Under the pieces are notes generated by a model. The model was not told the DNA's origin. It did no database searches and saw only the letters and a list, made by a program, of their open reading frames with translations. The translations under genes were made by a program, and so were the position numbers. This document shows positions 53,308-63,962 of a stretch of DNA of 64,000 nucleotides, piece by piece (the stretch's first letter is position 1; every line of letters starts with the position of its first letter). The DNA comes from Arthrinium phaeospermum. Its lineage: Eukaryota > Ascomycota > Sordariomycetes > Amphisphaeriales > Apiosporaceae. Location of the stretch: NCBI GenBank assembly GCA_006503535.1, contig QYRS01000004.1, positions 2,108,001-2,172,000 of the forward strand, read 5' to 3'.

Positions 53308-55650
53308 ATGGTCCTAAATTCAGATCAACCTTTGAGGCCAGCGATCGACCCCGATGATGACCCCGAGTGGAAGGTACAAAACGACTATACCTTCTACAGG
53401 CCGCTGGACTACTCCAGCAAACAGATCCGTCTCATCTCCATCGCACCGGGATCTCTCGATGACCCATTACACTGTACACTCAAGCGTCACATTACGCCAA
53501 TCAACGAGCAGGACTTCGAGGCTCTATCCTACTGCTGGGGCGACCTACAAGATACGGTGACTATCACTTTGCGACATGATCATACAGAGCTCTCTCGCGC
53601 CGATTCGGAGGGCCAGGGTGGCGATGAGCAGACTTTCAACATTACGAAATCACTGAACCTCGCACTGAAGCACCTCCGATACCCGGACCGGGAGCGAGTC
53701 ATCTGGATCGACGCTCTCTGCATCAACCAGGGAAGTATACGAGAGCGCAACTACGCCATTCCCTTCATGGTAGATGTCTACAGATGCGCAAGCTCCGTGG
53801 TGGTGTTTCTGGGCGAGGAGAACAAAAAGAAGAACTTCACGCGCATCTGGCAGCTCATGGGCATGCTGAAGTCTGCCATCGAGAAGGCATTGCCAGGGAG
53901 TGGCATGTCCGGGCCTTTGACTCCGCAGCATGATGTACAGGGGCTCGTCGACTGTCTCACGTTCGGGACCAAAGACGGGAAGCAGGAGGGCGAGAATCTC
54001 TTCCGCGTCCACTTGAGTCTGGCTGCCGAAGACTTCTTCGAGTACCAATGGTTCCAGAGAGTCTGGGTCGTACAGGAGGTAATGAATGCCAAGAAGGCTA
54101 TTGTCTACTGCGGTGACCAAAAGCGGGATTGGATCGACATCCTCGTCTTCTTCTGTACGGCAGTCAAGAACAGTCGTTCCTACGCCGGGGCGTTGACCGG
54201 CAGCCTTGATCTGCGCGACAGGCTCCCGCCGTTCCTTTGGACCAAGCTTCTCGCAGCCCAAAGAGGGCAGCAGAAGGATGAAGAGACGCCATCCCCGCCA
54301 CACCTTCCACTGCTGGACATCCTAGCCCGAAGCCGAGCTTTCGCTGCGACCGATCCGAGAGATAAGATCTTCGCTCTGCTTAGTTTTGGTGAGGAGACTC
54401 ACAACATCGAGGCGTTGCCACCCCGGCTCAAACCCGACTATGCCAAAAGCTCGTCGGACGTATGGAAGGATGTAACAAGACAGTGGATTATCGACCACCA
54501 ATCACTCGATATAATGGGTGTTCGTCATGAAGAAGTCGACAAGAACAACCAGATTGCCCAGAAAACCTTATTTGTTTCGGCACAGAACCAGCCGCCGTTG
54601 AGTAACGGACAGTCACGCTATATCATCGAGAAACCTCCGTCGGAGCATCCAAGCTGGGCGTTGTGGCATGCAGAGCACCCTGTATCTGCCAAAACCGCTC
54701 TGTTCCGGCTCGACCAGCCGCTTCCCGTGTGCCAAGTCCCTATCGACGTCGAGGTACTGGACCAGCCTGTCGACTCGGCTGTACTCTCGCTCCGCGGCCT
54801 TTACATCGACCGCGTCAAAAGTGTGCAGTGGCCGTTCAAGCGATGGAACTTTTCAGAGAGCGATATCCGCCAGTTCAACTACCACACCCAGCCCCCCACC
54901 TCTTTAAACGACGGCGTTCCCGTAGCATGGGCTTTTTTGCTCAGGGCAGTCCAGGGCATCGGAGAGGGAAACCCTGAGCAGGTCAAGATCAAGTTCCCTG
55001 CAGAGCTCCAAGTCCCCCCTTACCCCAGCGGCAAGAGTCTCTTACAAGCCTTTATCGAGGCACTCATCTGTCGGCGGTTCAAGGTACGCTTCAAGTTTGA
55101 TGGCACCGATGAGTCTTTGACAGACTTAGTCGGTTCTCTAAGCAACTTGAAGCTTGAGGAGACGGGCACTCCAGGTGGCAGTGAAGCCGACACTGCTACG
55201 CCGGCAAAATGTATCGAAGAAGGCTCTGATGTCGAGGCCATGTCCCATTTCGCGGCGCATTGGGCACGCAGTCAATGTGACCCGGATATGAAGTGGCTTC
55301 CGGAACCCGCGGCAGGGGTGTTGAGAAAGCTGGCCAAACATGGCAACTCAAGGAAGTTCACAGAGATGTGTGAGTTTGCCGAGGGCCGGTGCTTCTTCCA
55401 AACGGCGAAAGGCGCTTTTGGTCTCTGCCCTCAAGAGACACAGGCTGATGACATTGTGGTTTCTCTCTCTGGCGGCCGCACGCCATACGTCCTTCGCCAA
55501 TCGCAATCGCAAAGCGAAGATGGCACGACGCAGAAACAGCATTGGATACTGGTTGGCGAGTGCTATGTACATGACCTGGATATCGCGAAGATGACGAGCG
55601 AGGTATGGACGAAACGACCAGAGGTTGTCCAGGTATTTGCTATTTCATGA
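53308..55650 (+). CDS. HET-domain protein (heterokaryon incompatibility type)
   Basis: Single exon, 780 aa. The HET domain spans about residues 65-265: FEALSYCWGD (about 70-79), then a loop, ITKSLNLALKHLRYP, VIWIDALCINQ (about 131-141), YRCASSVVVFLGEE and, at its end, FFEYQWFQRVWVVQEV. A long alpha-helical region follows with DPRDKIFALLSF, a common block after HET domains. The C-terminal 70 residues end in HWILVGECYVHDL, the usual tail module of these proteins. HET proteins mediate non-self recognition and cell death after hyphal fusion; the partner is typically a NLR or other allorecognition gene, none of which is visible here. Absence of introns and of RIP-like damage suggests it is intact. 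Confidence 0.93.
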   Translation: MVLNSDQPLRPAIDPDDDPEWKVQNDYTFYRPLDYSSKQIRLISIAPGSLDDPLHCTLKRHITPINEQDFEALSYCWGDLQDTVTITLRHDHTELSRADSEGQGGDEQTFNITKSLNLALKHLRYPDRERVIWIDALCINQGSIRERNYAIPFMVDVYRCASSVVVFLGEENKKKNFTRIWQLMGMLKSAIEKALPGSGMSGPLTPQHDVQGLVDCLTFGTKDGKQEGENLFRVHLSLAAEDFFEYQWFQRVWVVQEVMNAKKAIVYCGDQKRDWIDILVFFCTAVKNSRSYAGALTGSLDLRDRLPPFLWTKLLAAQRGQQKDEETPSPPHLPLLDILARSRAFAATDPRDKIFALLSFGEETHNIEALPPRLKPDYAKSSSDVWKDVTRQWIIDHQSLDIMGVRHEEVDKNNQIAQKTLFVSAQNQPPLSNGQSRYIIEKPPSEHPSWALWHAEHPVSAKTALFRLDQPLPVCQVPIDVEVLDQPVDSAVLSLRGLYIDRVKSVQWPFKRWNFSESDIRQFNYHTQPPTSLNDGVPVAWAFLLRAVQGIGEGNPEQVKIKFPAELQVPPYPSGKSLLQAFIEALICRRFKVRFKFDGTDESLTDLVGSLSNLKLEETGTPGGSEADTATPAKCIEEGSDVEAMSHFAAHWARSQCDPDMKWLPEPAAGVLRKLAKHGNSRKFTEMCEFAEGRCFFQTAKGAFGLCPQETQADDIVVSLSGGRTPYVLRQSQSQSEDGTTQKQHWILVGECYVHDLDIAKMTSEVWTKRPEVVQVFAIS

Positions 55651-55822
55651 TCTATCTGGCAATGGTAAATTCACCCGCCCGGCTCCTGGATTCAAGAGCA
55701 TGCCATCAGTGGGTGGTAATGCATACCAATTACCAGAATATCGAAATGAGCTTCAATTTTATCAATATATTCCGTACCTGCTTGATGGTGATACTGCCAG
55801 GGGCGTGAACTTCATCTTCCTT

Positions 55823-56592
55823 CTACTCATCCTCCAGGGGTTTGGGGCCTGGCAACCGCACGCTCGCCACTAGTTCATAATTTCCATATGTATCGGGACG
55901 AGCCGGCATCACAAGTGGCTTTCTTTCTTCGAAACTACAGCATTTCTTGTAGAAAGGCAGGCCCTTGATCGTGGCATCCAAATATACCTCCAAGCCGGCC
56001 TTGTCGGCCTGTCGGCATCCCCAGTCGAGTAGAGCAAAGCCGAGGCCTTTGCCTTGGTAATCCTGATCCACGCCTAGAAACTCGAGCACTTCAGGGGACG
56101 AGTGTTAGAGAGAGCCGCACGTGATAGAATACTGGAGCTGCTGTCAATGCAGAGAAAGGGGCAACACCAATACTAACTCCAATGGGGTCTTTGACCCATG
56201 ACTTCCCGCCTATTCAGCGGCATGCCTCCCCAAAGGGTCTCGGTGACTTCGGTATCCCATTCGGCTGGGAAGTCCGGCAGAGGTATGTCTTGCCGGCCTC
56301 CATCCTGCGGGACATTCCAACGCGCAACCGCTGCCAGGCGACCGCCCTGCGCGAGGTCCTCGACCACGAAGGTTCTCAAGACGTCCGGCCCGGCCTGGAG
56401 GCCCATAATCCAGGTGTCATTCCACCAACGGCGAGATACGGTATCGTCAGGAGTCGCAACGTCCCAGAAGGGATGCGATGGGTTGAAAGAGGAGTACCAT
56501 AAGCTCGTAAGGTTCTCGACATCATCCTTCGTGGCTTCCCTAATATGAAACCCAGCGGGCGGATGGTGAAGTATCTCGGGTGCTACTGTCAT
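55823..56592 (-). CDS. GNAT-family N-acetyltransferase
   Basis: Two exons on the minus strand (56592-56178, 56088-55823; 89-bp intron), 226 aa. The N-terminal half begins GFHIREATKDDVENLTSL and includes FNPSHPFWD and a long insert. Acetyl-CoA binding motif A lies just after the splice: FLGVDQDYQGKGLGFALLDW, with the Q-x-x-G-x-G loop QGKGLG. The last part LPFYKKCCSFEERKPLVMPA fits the terminal strand of the fold. The exon join restores HWMLEFLGVD. An upstream in-frame ATG at 56622 adds 10 residues. The substrate is unknown. It ends 172 bp from the HET gene, convergently. Confidence 0.88.
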
Positions 56593-57817
56593 GCTGAATA
56601 GTGGGTGTGATATCAGATACAACTGCCAGACGGTTGGAAGCCATTATCCATAGTTCTAGAGGATACTACTCGTCCTTATATATGGTTTTCTATCTCACTA
56701 ATGACACAGGGAGGGTGGTGTCGACAGGGGCCAAAGAAAGTATCCCCAGGAGGACCGATATAAAATGAAACCCAAGCTGAGCTGGACCAGTAGCCAGTCA
56801 AGCTGCGAACTTCGCAAGGGCAAGTGGTATGCCAAGGTCATACTTGCATAACTGATGAGAAAGGCTGCCTGCCAGAGCCTCACTTTCGTGGCCACTTGGA
56901 ATTGGGACACGGGACCAAACCCATTTTGACACCCAATGAGCGTCATTGGCGTTATAAACATGCCCCATTTCGTGAAGACTTTGTCGTATAAGGGACACCG
57001 AGAAAGGCCGAGACTACTGTCAACATGACCCACGTGCACAATCGTCGAGGGTCCCCTGGAGCGCTTCTCAATCCCGTCGGCTGATCTCACGTAACGGCAG
57101 TACCACGTAGGTGGCGGAGCGAGCGCCGACTTGTGATACCGAACAGACATCGCGTCCGATGGCGATCGGATGCACTCCATCAACCATATAAAGAACTTTT
57201 GAAAAGTGACTTTATTGGCTTCCAGCTACATCCAACCCCCCTCCAACGAAGTAATACTGCCCGTTTTGAGAACTACAAATATCACGGGTCTCAATCGTGA
57301 TACCGCAGTGTGAGCTTTCGCATCGAGTGTCAGCAGTAGCTATCAAATGGCAGTCTTTCCCGATCTACAAACCATGGAAGGTAGTCAAAAGATCTGGTAT
57401 CCGCAATCAAGGCAGGGCCACGCAACCGTGACTAATGAACAAGAGTGGTGATACACGTACTCATCTGTTGTGCAATAGGCATACTGCAATCCGAGATAGA
57501 CCAGACTGTGATGGGCTTGCAGCATGCATGGTTCTAGTACGAAAGTGGTGCTTGACGTCCAGGCAGCTGCTAAGATAGCTGTTGAGGCATCTCAGGTGTG
57601 GGCTCCTGGAGGGAAGAACAAGTCGGACATGCTGATTGCCCCGCGCTTTCGACGCAAACAATGGACTAAGGTTCTGTATCTCGAATTTGACCAGTGTAAA
57701 GAGAGAGAGAGGCGAGCCGGCTCGTCAACTATATATCGTTGTAGTTTGAGCAACCCACCGCTAGGCATAGTATGTTTTTATATGGGAGATCATAACGTGA
57801 ATTATCAATAAATTGGA
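56593..57817. other. Gene-free interval before tRNA-Gly
   Basis: About 1.2 kb. A 161-codon minus-strand frame (56698-57183) and another frame overlapping it have no recognisable domain. No gene seen until the tRNA. Confidence 0.5.
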
Positions 57818-57888
57818 GCTGTGTTAGTTCAGTGGTAGAATTCTAGCCTTCCAAGCTAGAGGCGGGGGTTCGATTCCCTCACACAGCA
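57818..57888 (+). tRNA. tRNA-Gly (anticodon TCC)
   Basis: Intronless 71-nt cloverleaf. The acceptor stem pairs GCTGTGT with ACACAGC, followed by discriminator A. The anticodon stem CTAGC/GCTAG encloses the loop CTTCCAA with anticodon TCC (57850-57852), which reads GGA codons. The T arm is GGGGG-TTCGATT-CCCTC with one G-T pair, and it contains the internal B box GGTTCGATTCC; the A box lies in the D arm (TTAGTTCAGTGGTAG). CCA is not encoded, as expected in a nuclear eukaryotic tRNA gene. No long T-run follows directly. Confidence 0.95.
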
Positions 57889-58410
57889 TACCATTTGCCA
57901 TCCTTGTCACTCGTCAAGTCGAATGGGAAAACTGCGTATCTTTTTGCAGCTAGAGTCGTCTTGATTGAAATTATTGCCGTAGAGCTATGTGTTTAGTTCA
58001 TGCGGCTCTTGTTGTTTTGCCATATACTACTGGGAACGAGTTTGTACTTGGAACATTCCGGAAGTCCCCTGGGGATCGTAGTCAGGTCGGTACACAGGAA
58101 CCTAGCTTTTGCATGCAGCTGGTCAATCCCGGCACCCTGATTGGGTATCAGGCTTAGTGCAACACCCCGTACTTTCCCCGTCCGGATCTCTTGGCACGCT
58201 TAAATCCGAGCATTGATTTCAATAATTGCATCGCTTTTGCGCTTTGCGACTTGCCCCGAGCCGACCAGCCTACTGACATATTTTCCCACCTCATCCGCCA
58301 CCAAGGAACATAGGCAATCAACCACTCTTTTTTCTCTCAATCAATCACTCAAAAAACACCCAAACACACTCTCTTTCCCCCTCAACGTTCAATCATATCC
58401 TCAACTCACA
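57889..58410. other. Intergenic region upstream of the CX9C gene
   Basis: About 520 bp. Its right end (58320-58400) is CT- and CA-rich, as in promoters of well expressed fungal genes. No gene seen. Confidence 0.5.
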
Positions 58411-58972
58411 ATGCCTCGCCAACGATCCGCCGGCCGCCCTGCGACCCGACCTACCGTCAGCCGCGCGCCCTCTGCGCCCTCGCAGCAGCAGCAAACTCGC
58501 CCTGCTGCCACATATGCTCCCGCCCAGGGCCAGCGCACTCAGGCGCCTCCTGCCGCCGCTCCCCAGGCCTCGCAGGGTCCCGGTCTCTTCGGCCAGATGG
58601 CCAGCACAGCTGCGTAAGTCACACTTTTGGTGACTCGTTATTACCCACCATCTGGAGAATATTCCCTCTTTTATATCCAAGTCAGAAGTGCCATGCGCTA
58701 ACATAGATATCTCTCTCTGCAGCGGTGTTGCAGTAGGTTCGTCAGTCGGCCACGCCATCGGTGGTCTCTTCAGCGGAGGCTCTTCCGCACCCGCCGAGGC
58801 TTCTCCCCAGGCCGCATCCAACGACCAGCACCAGCAGCAGTGGGGCAACAACTGCGGTGTTGCCACCCAGAACTTCACCAAGTGCATGGACGACAACAAC
58901 GGCAACATGCAGATCTGCAACTGGTACCTCGAGCAGCTCAAGGCTTGCCAGGCTGCCGCCGCCCCGTACTAA
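58411..58972 (+). CDS. Twin CX9C mitochondrial protein (Mix17/CHCHD2-10 family)
   Basis: Two exons (58411-58613, 58723-58972), 150 aa. The N-terminus (MPRQRSAGRPATRPTVSRAP) is basic with no acids and fits mitochondrial targeting. A Gln/Pro/Ala-rich part follows, then a hydrophobic segment GVAVGSSVGHAIGGLF joined across the intron. The CHCH domain ends the protein: C-GVATQNFTK-C and C-NWYLEQLKA-C, both exactly CX9C. Such proteins are imported by Mia40/Erv1 and folded by disulfides in the intermembrane space. Homologues: yeast Mix17 and human CHCHD2/CHCHD10. Confidence 0.94.
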
Positions 58973-59274
58973 GCTGTCGAAGCAACTTGGCGAGGGAGCA
59001 AGACGGAGGATTGCGAAGGCAAGGATCAGTTAGTGAAGCTTTGATGATGAATGGGAAGACGGCATTCACGGAAGCTTTGTAGCATACGGGCTTGCATTAC
59101 ATTGATTATGCATGAAAGGTGTCCTCCTGCATCGTTCTATGGCTAAGTAAGGATCGGTAGGGATTGGGTTCGCGTTGAGATCAGACACTCCCATCTCAGT
59201 GTATAATAGGATAAATACCCCACGGTCTTTTAGTCGCCCCTAGACCTATTACAAACAAACAGTCAAACCACCCT
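58973..59274. other. Convergent 3' intergenic region
   Basis: About 300 bp between the convergent ends of the CX9C and UBX genes. No gene seen. Confidence 0.5.
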
Positions 59275-60900
59275 CTACGTATCTGACCCCTCTTGATCTC
59301 TTCGCGGCTCAAAGTTCAGCTGTCGAAAAATTAGCACATTCTTGTCCCTTTTGCCAAAGGTATTAATTATGGTGATAACATACCGAGTTGCCGTTGTAGA
59401 GTTGATGGTCGCGGCGTTCATCATCGGGATTACGGAAGCCCCTGAACCTCTGTCTCGATGAGCCGTCCGCGTCCAAATCGTCCAGCGGGATGTTCTCGTG
59501 CGATGCGCCATGGCTGTCGTTGTGTCTTCCACGGAACAGCAGCGCAAAAGGCGAGAATAGCATGCCTATCAGTGCATATAGGTAAGACCATCCACGTAAC
59601 AACAACCCACCCCCTTGCTCGTACGCTGTAGCTACTCGTACCACGGGCGTCAAGATGAGCGTAGCACTAGGTGCCAGGCCAAGATCCCGCAGCATATCAC
59701 TTTCCTCAGCAGGCTCGATGGCCTTATTGGGAAGCGGCGTAAGCACGATTCGGAACGTGTAAGGATCGGTCCCGTCCGTACGCTTTTCGTCAATCCACTG
59801 CCGGACTTCCTTACCGAGCGTCTGGTCGCTCGGAAATCGACCTCTCAGCGTTGAGCCGTCAAAGAGGCGGACTTGGAGGTTGCACGTAGGACCACCCCCG
59901 CGGGTAGGCAAGGGGATCGGCGGGCCTGCAGCCGCATTGGTGCTCGATGCTGCCGCGTCAGGATCTGCCGAGGCCAGTAAGAGCCGTGCCTTCTTCTCCT
60001 CCGCCTCACGCTCCCGTCGCGCGCGTTTATCGTCCTCGATGCGTTGGAGGATGCGCTGGCGTTCCTCCTTCGCCTCCTGCCTCTTCTGGCGCATCATCTG
60101 AGCATAGCTCGACATTGCAGCGGTAGGGTTGGAGGCCTGTCCTTCATTCGCAGTATGCGCTGCATCCTGGCGCTCCTTAGCACGTTTCTCTCTCTCTGCT
60201 TTGGCCGCTTTCTCTTTCGCCAGCTTCTCGGCTTCGACACGCTTGGCTTGGTCAGAAGCCGGGGATTGCACACCAGCTTCACGTTCACCAGAGGTCGGCG
60301 TAGGGGTAACGGGCGCGGACGGTGCCGCTGGAGGTTGCCGCGCGGACGATGCCACGGGCGGAGGGTCATCATAGAGGTCATCGTCATTGCCATACACTGG
60401 CGGCGGAGGATTATCAGAGAGGTTGCCATCCGTCGTAGCGGCGGGCTGTGAAGGGTTCAGCGGCGCCGACGATGAGGATGAACCAGAGGTGGCAAGTGCC
60501 GCCTGTGGTGATGAAGATCCGAGCGCATTCTGGAGTCGTTTGACGAACTCGTCTTTCGAGGTGCCCGAAGCAATGTACTCCCTGAGCTGACCATTCCTGA
60601 CATCAACAGTTAGTAAAACTTACATTGAAACGGAAATGTAAGAACGTACTGGATGACTATCAAGGTAGGTTTCCGTGGGACAGGAAAGAGGGCCTCAAGA
60701 TATCCGGCCTCTTCGGAGCCTGCCTTGAGTCGTAGGGCGACAGCATAGCTATCCAAGGCGCTCTGGACGGTGGGTTCCGCGAGGAATTCGTTTTCCCATT
60801 GCTGGCTTTCGTCTCCCTCGTCGGTCACAAAACAGACGACATTCTTGGTTTGCTCAAGAGCTTTAGAGATGCCCTCTTGCAGGGTCCCGGAGAAGAACAT
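59275..60900 (-). CDS. UBX-domain ER protein, UBXN4/erasin-like
   Basis: Three exons on the minus strand (60900-60650, 60596-59384, 59319-59275), 502 aa. The last exon has 15 codons including the stop. An N-terminal thioredoxin-like domain (about 1-90: MFFSGTLQEGISKALEQ, VVCFVTDEGDESQQWENEF) is followed by Pro/Ser-rich linkers and a charged coiled coil (about 200-290, KRVEAEKLAKEKAAKAERE). A UBX domain (about 320-405) starts NLQVRLFDGSTLRGRF and includes the LTPLPNKAI loop. A hydrophobic hairpin (about 415-440, LYALIGMLFSPFALLF) anchors it. Erasin (UBXN4) sits in the ER membrane and recruits p97/Cdc48 for ERAD; this function is inferred from architecture. Confidence 0.93.
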
Positions 60901-61782
60901 GTTGGATCAGAGTGCCTGGAGCTATCACGTATGGTATGAGCTCATACAAGTAGCTGTGCAAGGCGACCCCCACTATTTGGAATGCCGGCTAGCACTGCGA
61001 TGTCAAGTTGCCGGAAGAAGCCCTCAGATGTTATGTGCACTTTTGTATGGCCTTGCAAGGTATCGCCGCTAGTATGAGGGGCTCAGGGAATATTGAATTT
61101 AGCAAGGAACGATAACTCCTTGGATCGATCATGTAAGCCAGACCGGGTTGCATGCTTTGCCTGTTGAAGTCAAAGCTGTTGCGATATTACGTAGTGAGAT
61201 GCCACCTGTCATATGCCGCTTAGCGCATTGTTGGCAGCCGTTGGTACTTACATGCACGGTATGCACCTATCCACATCGACCAGAAGAATAGAGGGTTGTA
61301 AATGGAAGTTTACTGTAGGTAGCTATTGTAACTGACACCACGCGCACTTATCTACATGTACCTAGCCTTAAAATAGGCTTAGAATACCACATAGGTAGTG
61401 GATCGAATGGTTCTTTCTGAAGACTTGTGAAGGTCGGTTGTAGTTTAAGTCATGAGAAGAGAATATGCACTCAAGCTAAGCATATCTTGCTATGCAACTA
61501 AAAGAGGCTGGAGTCGAGACCCTGGCTGGACAAGTTTCTCCACTAAAATTTTCTGATATCCCAAAGTCGCGATAACAATCTACACCCTGCCCTGTCGTTG
61601 ACTTGTTGGCCGCCCAAGCAGCTTTTGTTCTAAAGACAGCCAACGACTAACGGCTAAAAAAAAAACAAAAAAAAAAAAAAACACCTATACTTGCTACCAG
61701 AGACAAGGGATTCAGATATTCGTTTTCTGCACACTTGTACGCATTTCCCAATCAACCTACCAGCAAACAAAAAGCTGCAATC
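60901..61782. other. Divergent intergenic region with poly-A tract
   Basis: About 880 bp between the divergent UBX and NOP6 genes. It includes ACTAAAATTTTCTG (about 61543-61556), an RRPE-like A/T element about 230 bp before the NOP6 ATG, and a nearly pure A tract (61657-61681) about 100 bp before it. No gene seen. Confidence 0.55.
61657..61681 (+). repeat. Poly-A tract in the NOP6 promoter
   Basis: Nearly 25 adenines with one or two interruptions. Rigid poly(dA:dT) tracts keep nucleosomes away from promoters, which fits its place about 100 bp before the NOP6 start. Confidence 0.75.
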
Positions 61783-62787
61783 ATGAAGCGCAAGTCTACC
61801 ACCGAGGAGAACCCCACCATGGCCACGGCCAACGGCGGCAGCGGCGACAAGACCGAATCCAAGAAACGGCGGCGTCTGAGCAACGAGGACGCGGCGCCGG
61901 CCAAGGACACCAAGCGCAGCAAGAAGGACAAGCAGGAGCGCAAGGAGAAGAAGGAGAAGAAGCACAAGAAGCAGAGCCGCGAGGAGCAAGCCGCCGCGCT
62001 GGACGCCGTCTACGACGAGGAGGCGGCCCCCTTTGGCGGCGAAGACCAGGACGAGACCATGGACGACGGCGACAGCAAACCGTCCGAGAAGAAGGCAAGC
62101 AAATCCAAAACTGAGGCCGCTGCGGCAGTAGAAGGGTCCGCCAAGTCCGAAAAGAGCAAGAAGAAGAAGAAGGCCAAGAAGTCCGCCGACGACAGCAAAC
62201 CCGAAAATCCAGAGGAGGGAGCCGCCGCAACAGCAGATGGAGAAGAGAAGACGGCCGAGCAGGAACAGCCAAACCAAGAAAACGCCAAGCCCAAGAAGGC
62301 CTCGCGCTTCATCGTCTTCGTGGGCAACCTGCCCTACAGCGCGACGGTGGCCGACATCGAGAAGCACTTCTCGGCGGTGCACCCCACGGCCGTGCGGCTA
62401 CTGCACGAGAAGACGAACCCCAACAAGAGCCGGGGCATTGCCTTCGTCGAGTTCGCCGGCTACGACCACATGAAGACGTGCCTCAAGACGCTGCACCACT
62501 CGACCATGACGTGCCAGGGCCGCGACTACCGCGGCCGACCCAAGGACGACGAGCGCAAGATCAACGTCGAGCTGACGGCAGGAGGCGGTGGCAACACCGA
62601 CTACCGCAAGGAGCGCATCCGCGCCAAGAATGAGAAGCTGACGGGCGAGCGCGACCGCCGTGCCAAGCAAGAGGAGATCGAGAAGATTAAGAAGGAGAAG
62701 GAGCGTCTGCTCAAGGGGGGTGCCCAGAAGCCCGACGCAAACGGTATCCATCCTAGCCGTTTGGCTCGAGTCCCGAAGAAGAATTAG
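61783..62787 (+). CDS. NOP6: RRM protein, NOP6-like (ribosome biogenesis)
   Basis: Single exon, 334 aa from ATG at 61783 (frame open 16 codons further, less likely). The first 190 residues are Lys/Glu-rich with repeated KKDKQERKEKKEKK and KKKKKAKK nuclear signals. An RRM follows (about 193-280): RNP2 FIVFVGNLPY, and RNP1 SRGIAFVEFAGY, both intact. A C-terminal segment (DDERKINVELTAGGGGNTDYRKERIRAKNEKL) and the end PSRLARVPKKN match Nop6. Yeast Nop6 binds the 5' ETS early in 40S assembly. The basic tracts also bear on nucleolar retention. Confidence 0.9.
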   Translation: MKRKSTTEENPTMATANGGSGDKTESKKRRRLSNEDAAPAKDTKRSKKDKQERKEKKEKKHKKQSREEQAAALDAVYDEEAAPFGGEDQDETMDDGDSKPSEKKASKSKTEAAAAVEGSAKSEKSKKKKKAKKSADDSKPENPEEGAAATADGEEKTAEQEQPNQENAKPKKASRFIVFVGNLPYSATVADIEKHFSAVHPTAVRLLHEKTNPNKSRGIAFVEFAGYDHMKTCLKTLHHSTMTCQGRDYRGRPKDDERKINVELTAGGGGNTDYRKERIRAKNEKLTGERDRRAKQEEIEKIKKEKERLLKGGAQKPDANGIHPSRLARVPKKN

Positions 62788-63599
62788 AGCGTGTAAAAAC
62801 GCAGCTGGTGCTTGGTCATAGGAACTCTTATAATAGATACCCATCCTCGTTCACGACCTCGGCTACGAGACCTTCTTGGATCAAACACGTGAATATGGGG
62901 CAGTTGCTGTAACATCTTCTCTTCTTTCTTTACTTCGTGCATATGTGCTATCTACAGAAACGGAACTTGAAAAAGAAGACCTTGCATATCCTTCGACCAG
63001 TTAGCTGGGAATCTCTCCATCAACAGAAAGACTATAATCTTCCTAGAGGATATCGGGGATCGTGGCCGCCAGATATGACCAAGATCAGGGGGGAATCAGA
63101 TGTGGTGTTCAACTCCAACTCGCTTCTATACACGGAGCAGTGGCTCCCCAACCACGCGTTTGAAAGAGATCCCAAGCTCCCAGATACATCTCCACGATTT
63201 GGCCGTCGATCGAGAGATCATCCAGTCAGGGGCAGAGGACATTGGGGTATGTAGAGGTAGAGAGAACTCCGCCGACTAAACGGGTATCGGGAAAATGAAT
63301 GAGGGGACGTGAAATAACACAAATAAGTAGTACGTCGTTCCATTCCCTCATTTGGAGAAGATGTCCGTCGTTTTCCTAGTATGATATCCACCAAAAAACG
63401 CCTGCAACTACTGACGCAGTTTGCGACAAAAACCAATATCAGATGTCTGGCCCGCTCCTTATCATCCTGTCAAAAACTTGGGAATCGTGCCGAATGTCGT
63501 CAGCATGCTCGCTTCGTGGGTCCGTCTCATCGCTTCTTGCATATTTCTTTCTTGTTCATGGCTGCCTAGTGTTGATAGGGCTTGTTCACCATTCTGGCT
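62788..63599. other. Intergenic region
   Basis: About 810 bp between the convergent NOP6 and Rac genes. No recognisable gene; short frames on both strands lack domains. Confidence 0.5.
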
Positions 63600-63962
63600 C
63601 TACAGAATAGTGCACTTCGACTTCTTGGGCTTGCTAGAGACTTGAGGTCTCGGATTAAGTACAGCACTGGAACGAAGTTAGTCATTGCTGCGAGGGAGAG
63701 GCGAGGGTGTGGCATGGCATGTTACGAACCGGATAGCCTCGTCAAAGACACTCTTGAGGTTTCTCTGCGTAAGGGCAGAACATTCTAGGTACTTCACAGC
63801 ACGGATCTCCTTGGCACACACCAGCGCCTGGTCGTACGAAACAGGCTCCATTCTCTTAGATCTCAAGCTCTCCATCGTCGCAGGGTCCTCTCGGAGATCC
63901 AGCTTAGTACCGACCAGGATGATAGGAATGTTCGGCGCGTGGTGGTCAATCTCGGGGTACCA
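63600..63962 (-). CDS. rac1: Rac-type small GTPase, 3' part (5' exons lie beyond the window)
   Basis: Two exons on the minus strand (63962-63730 and 63666-63600). The upstream exons are cut by the window edge; the sequence from 63963 is the preceding intron. Visible blocks: [10 protein letters not shown], the G4 motif [11 protein letters not shown]5 ECSALT, and SVFDEAIR. The last exon adds VLNPRPQ, a basic SKPKKSK region and the CAAX box CTIL, which should be geranylgeranylated (Leu at the end) for plasma-membrane binding. The intron between them has the unusual donor GTTCGT, with a TGACTAAC branch. The insert between G4 and G5 ([18 protein letters not shown]) is typical of Rho-family proteins, closest to Rac. 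Rac controls polarised growth in filamentous fungi. Confidence 0.93.

Noticed and set aside
56698..57183. 161-codon minus-strand frame with hydrophobic parts
   Set aside because: Overlaps another equally long alternative frame (56798-56998); no domain and no signal peptide. Treated as non-coding.
61654..62382. 242-codon minus-strand frame over NOP6
   Set aside because: Antisense of the Lys/Glu-rich part of NOP6, which gives a Leu/Phe-rich false membrane protein.
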